Positions 44,707 to 54,178 of a stretch of 64,000 nt of DNA are shown piece after piece. Numbering within the stretch: the first letter of the stretch is position 1; every line of letters begins with the position of its first letter. Source of the DNA: Bacillus sp. FJAT-18017 (GTDB lineage Bacteria; Bacillota; Bacilli; Bacillales; Cytobacillaceae). The DNA is taken from positions 1,642,001-1,706,000 of the forward strand of contig NZ_CP012602.1 in assembly GCF_001278805.1 (NCBI RefSeq), given 5' to 3'. The translations under genes and the position numbers were made by a program. The notes below the pieces were generated by a model. The model saw nothing but the letters and a program-made list of their open reading frames with translations, did no database searches and was not told the origin of the DNA.

Positions 44707-46395
44707 ATGGAAATTATTATTGGAGTTATTTTCCTTGCGATTGCATTGTTTATTATAGGTTATTTTATTAAAAGAAAACACTTTAAAGAGATAGACAGGC
44801 TTGAGGCCTGGAAGCTAGATATTATGGACAGGCCTGTCCTGGCGGAGATGTCAAGGGTCAAGCAGCTGAACATGACAGGCCAGACGGAAGAATTGTTTGA
44901 ACGCTGGCGCAATGAATGGGATGAGATTGTCACTGTCAAGCTTCCTGAAGTGGAAGAAATGCTTTTCGATGGCGAGGAATACATAGATAAGTACCGCTTT
45001 GGAAAGGCAAAGGAAGTTCAGCGTGAAATAACAGCGGTTCTCGAAGTGACCGAAGAAGAAATTAAGAGAATTCTGTCTGAGCTAAATGAGCTGATAGGAA
45101 GCGAGGAGAAGAACCGGGGTGAGATTGAAGAACTTCGGGAAATTTACAGGGAATCGAAAAAGACCTTGCTCGCACACCGGCACAGCTTTGGCAGAGCTGA
45201 AAAAAGACTGGAAGAAATCCTTGAAGAGGCAGCGTTAAAATTCACCGAGTTTGAGGAGAAAACAAATAATGGTGATTATCTTCAGGCTAGAGAAACCGTC
45301 CTTAGCCTCCGGCAGCTGCTAGAGGACATGGGGAATAAGATGGAGCGGGCCCCTCAGCTGCTGATTGAATGCCAATCTTTGCTGCCATCCCAGGTAAATG
45401 AACTGGCTGACGGTTACCGGGATATGGTGTCAAACGGATATTGCCTTGACCATCTCGAAATAGATACGGAACTTGCCGAGATGGAAAAAGAACTTGAAGG
45501 TTTTCTTTCCATGCTGGAAAACGTCGAGATTGAAAAAGCTGAGCACGGAATTGAGGAATTAAAAATCCGTATTGATAGACTAATGGATCTCCTCGAAAAC
45601 GAAGTAAAGGCAAAACTGTATATTCAGCAAAATGTGGATCAATCAGGGGATACCCTGGAACATGCAATCGAGAAAAACGAAAGTGTTAAAGCCGAAGTTA
45701 CTCATATACAGGAAACATATCATTTGAATGAAAAGGATTTTGCTTCTCAGCGCAAGCTTGAGAAAAAACTCGCCGACATCGTTAAACGATATGATATCCT
45801 TCTAGAAAAAATCAAGCTGAATGAAACGGCTCAAACCGTCATTAGCTCCGAATTGGCTGAAATGAAAGATGAGCTTCAAGCATTCAGTGAGGAACAAGAG
45901 GTTTTTGCAAAAAAATTGAGCGACCTAAGAAAAGATGAAATGGAAGCTCGGGAAACCGTCAGGGAATTGATTAAGAAAATTTCCGAAACTACCAGATTGG
46001 TGGCCAGGAGCAATATCCCTGGTCTTCCTGAACAGTATACGTATTTATTGGAAGATGGCTATGAAAGTATCCGCAATGTCAGGCAGAAGCTTGAAGAAAA
46101 GCCGCTAGATATAGATGCTGTCAAACAGCATCTTGAAATTGCGGAGCTGACAATAGAAAAGCTTGCTGTAACAACCAAGGAAATGATTGAAAACGTCATT
46201 CTTGCCGAGAGGGTTATCCAGTATGGAAACAGATACAGGAGTAAATATCCATCCGTTGCCAAGGGCCTTTCGGACGCGGAAAAGTCATTCAGGGAATTTA
46301 ATTATGAGGCTGCGCTCGAACAGGCAGCTACATCTATCGAAGAAATTGACCCTGGAGCAATCAAAAAAATTGAAACTTTTGTTTCTGCAGATTAA
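44707..46395 (+). CDS. ezrA: Septation ring formation regulator EzrA
   Basis: A 562-residue membrane-anchored negative regulator of FtsZ-ring assembly and organiser of divisome proteins. One N-terminal membrane segment (about residues 2-21) with the N-terminus outside, then a cytoplasmic rod of spectrin-like helical repeats. The C-terminal NRYRSKYPSVAKGLSDAEKSFREF segment corresponds to the conserved patch. The start is ATG 44707 after CAGGGGGATATT; length matches B. subtilis. Next to refZ as in B. subtilis. Confidence 0.94.
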   Translation: MEIIIGVIFLAIALFIIGYFIKRKHFKEIDRLEAWKLDIMDRPVLAEMSRVKQLNMTGQTEELFERWRNEWDEIVTVKLPEVEEMLFDGEEYIDKYRFGKAKEVQREITAVLEVTEEEIKRILSELNELIGSEEKNRGEIEELREIYRESKKTLLAHRHSFGRAEKRLEEILEEAALKFTEFEEKTNNGDYLQARETVLSLRQLLEDMGNKMERAPQLLIECQSLLPSQVNELADGYRDMVSNGYCLDHLEIDTELAEMEKELEGFLSMLENVEIEKAEHGIEELKIRIDRLMDLLENEVKAKLYIQQNVDQSGDTLEHAIEKNESVKAEVTHIQETYHLNEKDFASQRKLEKKLADIVKRYDILLEKIKLNETAQTVISSELAEMKDELQAFSEEQEVFAKKLSDLRKDEMEARETVRELIKKISETTRLVARSNIPGLPEQYTYLLEDGYESIRNVRQKLEEKPLDIDAVKQHLEIAELTIEKLAVTTKEMIENVILAERVIQYGNRYRSKYPSVAKGLSDAEKSFREFNYEAALEQAATSIEEIDPGAIKKIETFVSAD

Positions 46396-46729
46396 TAATA
46401 GTCAAGGGACCGTGGCATATCAGCCCGGTTCTTTTTCTGTCCAGCTCCACAAGAAATGCTTCGGCAGCATAAACATCGCACGAAGAAAGGCGGTTTGCTT
46501 TTTCGAGGAGCGCCAAGTGTACTTCGGTCTCCTCGTTACGATAAGTCAACATCGATTAGCCAGCGCTTTTCTTGTTCGAGTTAACACATCTCTTTTTCAA
46601 TTGGATAAGTGGATCTCCCTTGTCATCAAGGTTTGCACTTTTCGATTGCCTCCAAAATTGAATAATGCTACTTTGAGGTTATCGAATCGATAAAATTTAG
46701 GGGACACTAATATACCGGAGGGTAACGCA
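46396..46729. other. Gap between ezrA and nifZ
   Basis: Contains repeat copy R5 (46438-46574) and then unassigned AT-rich DNA leading to the nifZ ribosome binding site GGAGGGTAACGCA. In B. subtilis braB lies at this place. Confidence 0.55.
46438..46574 (+). repeat. Dispersed hairpin repeat, copy R5 (internally deleted)
   Basis: Shares the 5' modules with R2 (CACAAG.AA.GCTTCGGCAGCAT, CGCACGAAGAAA, TTCGAGGAGCGCC.AGTGTACTTCGGT) and the core TACGATAAGTCAACATCGATT, then jumps straight to CAGCGCTTTTCTT. The right half of the hairpin is missing. Confidence 0.75.
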
Positions 46730-47872
46730 ATGATTTATTTTGACAACAGTGCAACAACAAAACCATATCCGGATGTTGTAGATTCCTATGTGAAGGTCGC
46801 ATCAGACTTTTTTGCGAATCCTTCTTCACTCCACGGAATGGGAGCCAGGGTAGAACGGCTCATCACCCAGGCGCGGGCACAAATTGCCGGGCTGCTTGGC
46901 TGCGAAGCGGAAGAAGTGGTTTTTACATCAGGCGGAACAGAAAGCAATAATCTTGCTATTAAAGGTGCCGCATACGGCTACAAGAACCGGGGAAGGCACT
47001 TAATTGCAACATCGATTGAACATCCATCAGTCAGGGAGCCTCTGCTTCAACTCGAAAAGGATGGATTCAAGGTTACCTTTATCCCCGTTGACCACAATGG
47101 AAGAGTAAATCCCGAGGATATTCAGAAGGCGATTACAGATGAAACCATTCTCGTTTCCGTCATGCATATAAATAATGAGGTTGGGACGATTCAGCCAATA
47201 GAAGAAATTGGAACCTTGCTTAAGAACTACCCCAAAGTCCTTTTTCATGTCGATGGTGTCCAGGGGGCTGGGAAAGTCCCTCTAGACTTAAGCAATTCTG
47301 GAGTAAGCCTGTATACATTTTCTGCGCATAAATTTCATGGCTTAAAAGGAACTGGCGGGCTTTTTGTTAAAAAGGGACTTAGGCTGGAATCGCTATTAGC
47401 CGGAGGAAGCCAGGAAGGCAGCCGGCGTGGGGGAACAGAAAATCCAGCGGGCATCGTGGCCATGGCAAAAGCGTTCCGAATGTCCATGGAAAAACAAAAA
47501 ACTAGAATGGATTCATTGATTACAATTAAAGAAACAATAAGAATGGGTTTGGACAAAATGGAAGGAATTGTCCTCAATACTCCTTCAGAGGGTACTGCTC
47601 CCCATATTGTTAATTTCTCCGTAGTGGGAATTAAATCCGAAACGTTTGTCCATGCACTTGAAGAAAAAGGCGTGTTTATTTCGACCACAAGCGCATGTTC
47701 TTCAAAGAAAAGAACTGCCAGCACAACACTTTTGGAAATGGGAGTGCCAGAAAGTCTGGCAGGAAGTGCGGCGAGAATCAGTCTCTCATTTGAAAATACT
47801 TTAGAAGAGGCCAGGTTTGTACTTGAGGCGATTCAAAAAACAGTAAACGAATTGGGAAGGGTTTTGAAATAG
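46730..47872 (+). CDS. nifZ: Cysteine desulfurase NifZ (IscS-like, partner of ThiI)
   Basis: PLP enzyme that takes sulfur from cysteine as a persulfide and, in B. subtilis, hands it to ThiI for 4-thiouridine. The 380-residue protein has GGTESNNLAIKG, the PLP lysine in FSAHKFHG (about Lys204) and the persulfide cysteine in TTSACSSKKR (about Cys323). The stop codon is followed directly by the thiI start (no gap), so the two are translationally linked. GGAGGGTAACGCA precedes the ATG. Confidence 0.95.
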   Translation: MIYFDNSATTKPYPDVVDSYVKVASDFFANPSSLHGMGARVERLITQARAQIAGLLGCEAEEVVFTSGGTESNNLAIKGAAYGYKNRGRHLIATSIEHPSVREPLLQLEKDGFKVTFIPVDHNGRVNPEDIQKAITDETILVSVMHINNEVGTIQPIEEIGTLLKNYPKVLFHVDGVQGAGKVPLDLSNSGVSLYTFSAHKFHGLKGTGGLFVKKGLRLESLLAGGSQEGSRRGGTENPAGIVAMAKAFRMSMEKQKTRMDSLITIKETIRMGLDKMEGIVLNTPSEGTAPHIVNFSVVGIKSETFVHALEEKGVFISTTSACSSKKRTASTTLLEMGVPESLAGSAARISLSFENTLEEARFVLEAIQKTVNELGRVLK

Positions 47873-49081
47873 ATGCAATATGACAGAATATTGATCCGCT
47901 ATGGAGAAATTTCAACAAAAGGGCGCAATCGGGGCAAGTTTGTCGACATGCTGAGAAGAAGCATTAAGCTTGCCCTGACAGAGCACCCTGCGATTAAAAT
48001 TGAAGCGTCCAGGGATAGAATGTACGTACTTTTAAATGGAGAAGACAGCCGCGATGTCATGCTCAAGCTGAAAAAAATTTTCGGTATTCAGTCGTTCAGC
48101 CCGGCCATCCGCGTTGAAAAAGATATTCCAGCCATGCAGGAGGCTGCACTGGGCCTATTGAAATCTGTGTTTGAAGAAGGAAAAACCTTCAAGGTTACGG
48201 GGAAACGTTCAGATAAGAGCTTTGAGCTGGATACAGATGGAATCAACCAGGTATTTGGGGCATATTTGCTAAATAATCTGCCTGGCCTAAAAGTACAGGT
48301 AAAAAAACCAGACATCAACCTTGTAATTGAAATAAGAAATGAAGCAGCTTATTTGTCATGTGAAACGATTCAAGGAGCCGGGGGGCTGCCGCTCGGAACA
48401 GGCGGAAAAGCCATGCTGATGCTGTCCGGAGGGATCGATAGCCCTGTGGCAGGCTTCCTTGCGATGAAGCGCGGCGTCCAGATTGAGGCTGTCCATTTTC
48501 ATAGCCCTCCGTACACAAGTGAACGAGCAAGGCAAAAAGTAATTGACCTTGCCGAAAAACTGGCAGAGGTTAGTGGAGAAATTGTCCTCCATATTGTGCC
48601 TTTTACAGAGCTTCAGGAGGCGGTCCGGGCTCAAATTCCAGAAAACTATTCAATGACAGCGACAAGACGGTTTATGCTTAGAATTGCAGATGCAATCAGG
48701 GAACGAAATGATGGACTGGCAATTATAACTGGGGAAAGCCTTGGTCAGGTTGCCAGCCAGACGCTTGAAAGTATGTATGCAATCAATGATGTAACGAATA
48801 CACCAATCCTTCGTCCGCTGATTACAGAGGATAAGACAGAAATAATCAAGCTGGCAGAAGAATTAGGGACATATAGTATTTCCATCCTGCCTTATGAAGA
48901 TTGCTGCACCATATTTGTCCCGGCCTCACCAAAAACAAAGCCGAAAAAAGACAAGGTTGTCTTTTATGAAAGCTTTATCGATTTTGGCCCTTATGTAGAG
49001 CGTGCGGTTGAAGGAACCGAAACGATCAGGATTACACCTGGCTACAGCAGGCAGCAGCATGAACTGGATGATCTTTTTTAA
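47873..49081 (+). CDS. thiI: tRNA 4-thiouridine synthase ThiI
   Basis: Transfers sulfur to U8 of tRNA and takes part in thiamine thiazole formation. The 402-residue protein has an N-terminal ferredoxin-like plus THUMP domain (about 1-165) and a PP-loop ATP pyrophosphatase with SGGIDSPVAGFL (about 185-196). It has no C-terminal rhodanese domain, the normal short form in bacilli, which relies on NifZ for sulfur. It begins at the base after the nifZ stop. Confidence 0.96.
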   Translation: MQYDRILIRYGEISTKGRNRGKFVDMLRRSIKLALTEHPAIKIEASRDRMYVLLNGEDSRDVMLKLKKIFGIQSFSPAIRVEKDIPAMQEAALGLLKSVFEEGKTFKVTGKRSDKSFELDTDGINQVFGAYLLNNLPGLKVQVKKPDINLVIEIRNEAAYLSCETIQGAGGLPLGTGGKAMLMLSGGIDSPVAGFLAMKRGVQIEAVHFHSPPYTSERARQKVIDLAEKLAEVSGEIVLHIVPFTELQEAVRAQIPENYSMTATRRFMLRIADAIRERNDGLAIITGESLGQVASQTLESMYAINDVTNTPILRPLITEDKTEIIKLAEELGTYSISILPYEDCCTIFVPASPKTKPKKDKVVFYESFIDFGPYVERAVEGTETIRITPGYSRQQHELDDLF

Positions 49082-49146
49082 AAAGTGTGGTACTAAGATA
49101 CGTTAAGCGTTGCAAAAATGATGAGAACAATTACCAATTACGTTGT

Positions 49147-49177
49147 TGAATGAAGCCGTGTGATATGACACATTATA
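49147..49177 (+). promoter_or_regulatory. Predicted SigG promoter of sspA
   Basis: TGAATG, 18 bases, CATTATA: close to the forespore SigG pattern TGAATA..CATACTA and 24 bp before the start codon of a SASP gene, where SigG control is expected. Confidence 0.7.
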
Positions 49178-49200
49178 TACTCACAAGGAGGTGAAATCAC

Positions 49201-49404
49201 ATGCCAAACAACAACAGCAACAATCTTCTAGTACCAGGAGCTGAGCAAGCTCTTCAACAAATGAAGGTTGAAATCGCTTCTGAATTCGGCGTAAACCTTG
49301 GTGCAGAAACTACTTCTCGCGCTAACGGTTCTGTCGGTGGTGAAATCACTAAGCGCCTCGTTTCTATGGCTCAGCAACAACTTAACGGCGGTTTCTCTAG
49401 GTAA
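49201..49404 (+). CDS. sspA: Alpha/beta-type small acid-soluble spore protein
   Basis: A 67-residue DNA-coating spore protein that protects forespore DNA from UV and heat. Marks: [16 protein letters not shown], the germination protease site in EIASEFGVN (cleavage after the first Glu), and [32 protein letters not shown] is a very strong ribosome binding site. It stands downstream of thiI as in B. subtilis, behind a SigG-like promoter and with its own terminator. Confidence 0.96.
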   Translation: MPNNNSNNLLVPGAEQALQQMKVEIASEFGVNLGAETTSRANGSVGGEITKRLVSMAQQQLNGGFSR

Positions 49405-49428
49405 GCAAATTTAATACTATGGCTACAG

Positions 49429-49456
49429 GGAGCGGGTAAAACCGCTCCTTATTTGT
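49429..49456 (+). terminator. Terminator of sspA
   Basis: GGAGCGG pairs with CCGCTCC over GTAAAA, followed by TTATTTGTG. Confidence 0.75.
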
Positions 49457-49573
49457 GTTCCGGGATATTTAGCCCTTTATTTTCCTTTCCTGATGTACCG
49501 ATAAAATAAATTTCTAATTTTTTAAAAAATATATATAATTAATGTGGGAAAGAGAACTTAAGGAGGGGAAGTA

Positions 49574-51160
49574 ATGAAACGTGAGGATTTAATTGCGCCT
49601 CTGAAGTACAACCTGGTTTCAGAGGTTGAACGATTTGCTGAAGCAAATCCGACAAGAAAAGCCCTTATCTGGGAAAATGAGGCGGGAGAAAAGAAGGAAG
49701 TTACATACCAACAATTAATTGAACGAGTTAACAAAGCAGGAAACGTCTTCAAAGCAGCCGGCCTTGAAAAAGGAGATGTGGTCCTTGTCGTAATCCCAAG
49801 GTTAATTGAAGCATATGTCGTTTATCTTGCAGCGCTAAAAACCGGACTTGCTGTGATTCCAAGCTCCGAAATGCTAAGGGAGAAAGATCTTCAATACAGG
49901 GTATCCCATGGTGATGTGAAGGCTGTTGTCAGCTATTATCCTTTCGCAAACGAATTCGCGAGTATTCAAAAGGAAGGCATGGCTAAATTCATCGTTGGCG
50001 AGCCAGCAGAAGGTTGGACATTCCTTGATAGGGAGATGGAACTGGCATCCACTGAACTTGGACATGCTGATACCACGAAGGACGATATGGCATTCCTCTC
50101 TTATACATCAGGTACAACTGGAAATCCGAAGGGAGTTGTGCATACCCATGGCTGGGCCTATGCCCATTTGAGAACTGCTGCTCCCCATTGGCTCTGTATT
50201 CAAGAAACAGATACAGTTTGGGCGACGGCGGGGCCGGGCTGGCAAAAATGGATTTGGAGCCCTTTCCTGTCTGTTCTTGGTTCGGGTGCGACAGGCTATG
50301 TTTATCATGGTAAATTTGAGCCTGTAAAGTATTTGCAATTACTTGAAGGCAATGAAATCAATGTGCTGTGCTGTACTCCGACCGAATACAGGCTTATGGC
50401 CAAAGCGGAGAATCTCCAAGATTTCAAGCTGCCGCATCTCCATAGCGCTGTTTCGGCAGGAGAACCCTTGAACAGGGAAGTAATCGATACATTTAAAAAA
50501 TACTTTAATGTCGATGTTCGTGACGGTTACGGCCAGACTGAGAATACCCTGCTTGTCGGAATTACAAAGGAGATGGAGTTAAGGCCAGGATCAATGGGTA
50601 GGCCGACACCAGGAAACACCGTTGAGATTATCGATGAATTTGGCAATCCATGCAAAGCGGGGGAAGTTGGCGACATTGCTGTCCACGTAGAATCACCGGC
50701 ACTATTTAAAAAATATTATAAAGACCCTGAGCGTACCTCCATGCAATTCAGGGGCGAGTATTATATTACCGGGGATAAGGCGAAAAAGGACGAGGATGGC
50801 TATTTCTGGTTTGAAGGACGTGGGGATGATATCATTATCAGTTCCGGCTATACAATCGGGCCGTTTGAAGTCGAGGATGCGCTTGTCAAACATCCGCTTG
50901 TTAAAGAATGCGCGGTTGTTGCCAGCCCTGACGAAATTAGGGGCAACATTGTAAAGGCGTTTGTTGTTCTGAGGGAGGAAACAACGGTTGACAGGCAAAG
51001 CCTTGTCAAGGACCTGCAGGAACATGTTAAGACTTTGACCGCTCCTTACAAATATCCGCGAAAGATTGAGTTTCTAGAGGAGCTTCCAAAAACAACATCG
51101 GGGAAAATCCGCCGGATCGAATTACGGCAAAAGGAAGCGGCGCAAACTACAAGACACTAA
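49574..51160 (+). CDS. ytcI: Acyl-CoA synthetase (AMP-forming) YtcI
   Basis: A 528-residue ANL-superfamily adenylating enzyme that activates a carboxylic acid to its CoA ester. Motifs: SYTSGTTGNPKGVVHTHG (about 176-193), YGQTEN (about 319-324), GDKAKKDEDGYFWF and GRGDDII, and the final catalytic lysine in PKTTSGKIRR. The similarity in pattern to AcsA suggests a short- or medium-chain fatty acid; B. subtilis YtcI has this place in the map. AAGGAGGGG precedes the ATG. The substrate is not determined. Confidence 0.88.
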   Translation: MKREDLIAPLKYNLVSEVERFAEANPTRKALIWENEAGEKKEVTYQQLIERVNKAGNVFKAAGLEKGDVVLVVIPRLIEAYVVYLAALKTGLAVIPSSEMLREKDLQYRVSHGDVKAVVSYYPFANEFASIQKEGMAKFIVGEPAEGWTFLDREMELASTELGHADTTKDDMAFLSYTSGTTGNPKGVVHTHGWAYAHLRTAAPHWLCIQETDTVWATAGPGWQKWIWSPFLSVLGSGATGYVYHGKFEPVKYLQLLEGNEINVLCCTPTEYRLMAKAENLQDFKLPHLHSAVSAGEPLNREVIDTFKKYFNVDVRDGYGQTENTLLVGITKEMELRPGSMGRPTPGNTVEIIDEFGNPCKAGEVGDIAVHVESPALFKKYYKDPERTSMQFRGEYYITGDKAKKDEDGYFWFEGRGDDIIISSGYTIGPFEVEDALVKHPLVKECAVVASPDEIRGNIVKAFVVLREETTVDRQSLVKDLQEHVKTLTAPYKYPRKIEFLEELPKTTSGKIRRIELRQKEAAQTTRH

Positions 51161-51201
51161 AGCTCTAAGGATGTTTAAGCGGGGCATTAATTGTAAAATG
51201 A

Positions 51202-51232
51202 AAAGCAGGCGGGTCTCCGCCTGCTTTAGATT
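51202..51232 (+). terminator. Terminator of ytcI
   Basis: AAAGCAGGCGG pairs with CCGCCTGCTTT, followed by AGATTTG. The T-run is short. Confidence 0.7.
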
Positions 51233-51253
51233 TGAGTAAAGGAGAATGACAGA

Positions 51254-52852
51254 ATGGCTACACTTATGTATGGGGGCCCAATTTATACAATGAAAGAGGA
51301 AGGGCATCAAGTAGAGGCCGTTCTTACAAAGGATGGAAAAATTATTAAAATTGGCAGCAAGGCTGAGTTGGAGGCTGCCTATTACGGAGAAATTGACAAA
51401 AAAATTGACCTGCAGGGCTGTACGATGCTTCCCGGCATAGTAGACAGCCATATTCATTTAATTGGGCATGGAGAGCGGCTAATCCGCCTCGATTTGTCTT
51501 CCTGCAAAAACAGGCAGGAAGTATTCGAAGCTGTCAAAGCGTATTCGCTAGGTTTAAAGGATGGCGATTGGCTCATTGGTGAGGGCTGGAATGAAAACCT
51601 CTGGGACGAGCCCACGCCTTTGCACAAAGCTGAGCTCGATAAAATCGTGCCAGATCGGCCTGTTGTTTTAAAAAGAATCTGCAGGCATGCAATTGTTGTA
51701 AATTCCATGGCACTTGAGGCCGCGGGAATTAATGAAAAAACAAAAATCCCGGCTGGCGGGGTGATTTCGACTGACGTTGACGGACGTTTTAGCGGTGTGT
51801 TGAAAGACAGTGCCCAGGATCTTATTTATTCTGTCGTTCCTGAAGCGTCAGAGGACTATCTTTTACGTGCTATTAAGGCATCCATCCATGATTTATATAG
51901 GCTAGGAATCACTGGTGTACACACGGAAGATTTAAATTATTACGGCAACTTTGAAAAGACTCTGAGGGTATTCATACGAGCGATTGAAAATGATGGCTTG
52001 AAGTTCCGTGCCCATTTGCTTGTCCACCATGGCGTAATCGAGGATTTTGAAAATGGGGGATTCTCTTTTCACTCAGGTAACGAGTGGATAGAGTTTGGCG
52101 CTATGAAAATTTTCTCGGACGGAGCACTTGGCGGCCGGACTGCTCTGTTAAGTGAGCCATACGATGATGAACCTTCTACCAACGGAGTCGCGATTTTCAC
52201 TCGTGATGAGCTGTCAAAGCTTGTTGGAGAGGCAAGAAAGCATAACATGCCGGTAGCCATCCATGCGATTGGAGATTTGGGATTTGAATATTGCCTTGAT
52301 GCAATTGAAGCGCACCCTTTGAAGGGCCCTGGACGGGATCGGCTAATTCACGCTCAGATACTTCGCGAGGATTTGATTGAACGAGCTGCTAAACTGCCGC
52401 TTGTCCTTGACCTGCAGCCTGTATTCCTGCAATCGGATTTTCCTTGGGTGATTGACAGGATAGGAACTAGCAGGCTTGAGCATGCATATGCGTGGAAAAC
52501 GTTAATTGACCGTGGAATTGCCTGCTCAGGTGGATCCGATGCGCCAATCGAGTATCCTGATCCATTTAAGGGAATCGATGCGGCGGTTAATAGGGTAGCA
52601 AATGGCAAGGTGTATGGGGCTGGCCAGGCCTTGACGGTTTATGAAGCGCTAAGCCTATATACAAAGGGAAGTGCATATGCTGCAAGCCATGAAAACGACC
52701 GTGGTGAGATAAGGGAAGGGAACATCGCTGATTTTACAGTTATCGATCGGGATCTGTTTACTATACCGAAAGAGACAGTTGCCGAAACCAAAGCAGTCAT
52801 GACAATCATTGGCGGCGAGGTAGTCTTTGAGAGCAGCAGTAACTTTTTTTAA
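51254..52852 (+). CDS. ytcJ: YtcJ, amidohydrolase-family metal-dependent hydrolase
   Basis: A 532-residue member of the amidohydrolase 3 (N-substituted formamide deformylase-like) family. Metal motif DSHIHLIGHGERL near residue 64, later histidines in TGVHTED, VAIHAIGDLG and HAQIL, and SGGSDAPIEYPDP carries the catalytic aspartate. The chemistry is hydrolysis of an amide or similar bond; the substrate is unknown. Start ATG 51254 after AAAGGAGAATGACAG. Follows ytcI as in B. subtilis, behind a terminator. Confidence 0.87.
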   Translation: MATLMYGGPIYTMKEEGHQVEAVLTKDGKIIKIGSKAELEAAYYGEIDKKIDLQGCTMLPGIVDSHIHLIGHGERLIRLDLSSCKNRQEVFEAVKAYSLGLKDGDWLIGEGWNENLWDEPTPLHKAELDKIVPDRPVVLKRICRHAIVVNSMALEAAGINEKTKIPAGGVISTDVDGRFSGVLKDSAQDLIYSVVPEASEDYLLRAIKASIHDLYRLGITGVHTEDLNYYGNFEKTLRVFIRAIENDGLKFRAHLLVHHGVIEDFENGGFSFHSGNEWIEFGAMKIFSDGALGGRTALLSEPYDDEPSTNGVAIFTRDELSKLVGEARKHNMPVAIHAIGDLGFEYCLDAIEAHPLKGPGRDRLIHAQILREDLIERAAKLPLVLDLQPVFLQSDFPWVIDRIGTSRLEHAYAWKTLIDRGIACSGGSDAPIEYPDPFKGIDAAVNRVANGKVYGAGQALTVYEALSLYTKGSAYAASHENDRGEIREGNIADFTVIDRDLFTIPKETVAETKAVMTIIGGEVVFESSSNFF

Positions 52853-53174
52853 TAAAATATAGAAATTTTCGTTTTCATAAACCCGATGAAGGAAGGTAGC
52901 GATCGTTTTTTAGTCTGTTCCCGTCTTCATATGCTAAATGAAGGAAGGGTAGCGGTCATTTTATCTTCTGTTCCCGTCTTCATAATCCAAATGAAGGAAG
53001 GGGAGCAGTCGTTTTATGGTCTGTTCCCGTCTTCATAAGTAATACTTCACCTAAAGATCCGCATAGCCAGTCGCATGATTAATGTTTCTAAGGCTATTTT
53101 TTTAAAAACCCCCACATTCACTTCATTTTGAGTTATAATGTGAATTATTTCGAAACTAGAAAGAACGGGGTAGA
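52853..53174. other. Gap between ytcJ and rarD with hairpin array 2
   Basis: Holds the three-unit tandem array at 52886-53036 and then AT-rich DNA with a TATAAT at 53134-53139, a possible rarD -10 with a weak -35. Confidence 0.6.
52886..53036. repeat. Tandem hairpin array 2
   Basis: Three units at 52886-52930, 52938-52983 and 52991-53036, period 52-53 bp. Each begins ATGAAGGAAGG and ends TTCCCGTCTTCAT; the ends pair as ATGAAG..GGG / CCCG.CTTCAT. The seven-base linkers are AT-rich. A half unit (TTTTCATAA) may precede the first copy. Confidence 0.88.
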
Positions 53175-54095
53175 ATGATGGGGAATAACGATATAAAAAA
53201 TGGAGCGATTCAAGCGGGTTTTTCCTATCTGCTTTGGGGCCTCTTGCCAATATACTGGAAGCTTCTCGGCCATGTCGACTCAATTGAAATACTAGCGAAC
53301 CGTATTTTTTGGTCCTTTGTTTTTATGGCCATCCTATTATATTTAACTAATAAACAGGCATCCGTGTCTGCTGTAGTAAAGGGTTTCCGGACACATCCAA
53401 AGCAAATGTATGCTCTTGCTTGTGCATCTGTGTTGATTACAATCAATTGGTTTGTCTATATTTGGGCTGTCAATTCAGGACAAATGATAGAAGCAAGCCT
53501 TGGCTATTATATGAATCCTTTAGTCAGTGTTCTTCTCGGTGTGATTGTTCTAAAGGAAAAACTTAGCCTTGCCCAATACGTTTCCTTTATTTTAGCTTTT
53601 ACAGGTGTTTTAATTATTTCGTTCTCTTATGGACATTTCCCATGGATTGCTTTAACCCTGGCAATTTCATTCGGTATTTATGGGCTTGCCAAAAAGCTGA
53701 TCAAGGTAGAAGCGGCCATAGGGTTAACACTTGAGACAATGGTTGTGACGCCAATTGCGGCTGTATATCTCGGTTTTTTACTTATGGAAGGCACATCGGC
53801 ATTCCTTCATAATGGGATTGGGACAAATCTTCTCCTTGCAGCCGCCGGCCCTGCTACCGCGTTGCCGCTGCTACTCTTTGCTGGAGGGGCGCAAAAAATA
53901 CCGCTGTCAATGCTAGGCTTCCTGCAATACATCGCACCAACTCTCACTCTTATTCTTGGTGTATTTGTATATGAAGAACATTTCAGCGGCATACAGCTTC
54001 TGGCATTTATGTTCATTTGGTCAGCTCTTACCATTTACTCCTTGTCAAAGACAAAGCTGTTCACATCGATTGGGCTGAGAGTTAGGAAACATTAA
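53175..54095 (+). CDS. rarD: RarD-type EamA/DMT-superfamily transporter
   Basis: A 306-residue integral membrane protein with ten predicted hydrophobic segments in two EamA halves. The N-terminal AGFSYLLWGLLPIYWKLL and the EANRIFWS-like segment (LANRIFWSFVF) are typical of RarD, whose E. coli member was named for chloramphenicol sensitivity; the substrate is unknown. GAACGGGGTAG precedes the ATG-ATG start; either could be used. A bidirectional terminator separates it from nadF. Confidence 0.85.
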   Translation: MMGNNDIKNGAIQAGFSYLLWGLLPIYWKLLGHVDSIEILANRIFWSFVFMAILLYLTNKQASVSAVVKGFRTHPKQMYALACASVLITINWFVYIWAVNSGQMIEASLGYYMNPLVSVLLGVIVLKEKLSLAQYVSFILAFTGVLIISFSYGHFPWIALTLAISFGIYGLAKKLIKVEAAIGLTLETMVVTPIAAVYLGFLLMEGTSAFLHNGIGTNLLLAAAGPATALPLLLFAGGAQKIPLSMLGFLQYIAPTLTLILGVFVYEEHFSGIQLLAFMFIWSALTIYSLSKTKLFTSIGLRVRKH

Positions 54096-54098
54096 TAA

Positions 54099-54146
54099 AA
54101 AAAGGCATTCCCGGTAGGAAATACCGGTGAATGCCTTTTTTATTAA
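54099..54146. terminator. Bidirectional terminator between rarD and nadF
   Basis: AAAAAAGGCATTCCCGGTA pairs with TACCGGTGAATGCCTTTTTT with one internal asymmetry. T-runs lie on both strands. Confidence 0.88.
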
Positions 54147-54147
54147 G

Positions 54148-54178
54148 CTCGCCTGACCAAGGCGCTTACGCTTTATAT
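54148..54178 (+). repeat. Tail fragment of the dispersed repeat (R8)
   Basis: AAGCTCGCCTGACCAAGGCGCTTACGCTTT matches the 3' ends of R1, R3, R6 and R7. Confidence 0.45.

Noticed and set aside
46187..46693. 168-residue plus-strand frame over the end of ezrA and repeat R5
   Set aside because: It lies out of frame in ezrA and then in the repeat; no start signal and no protein pattern.
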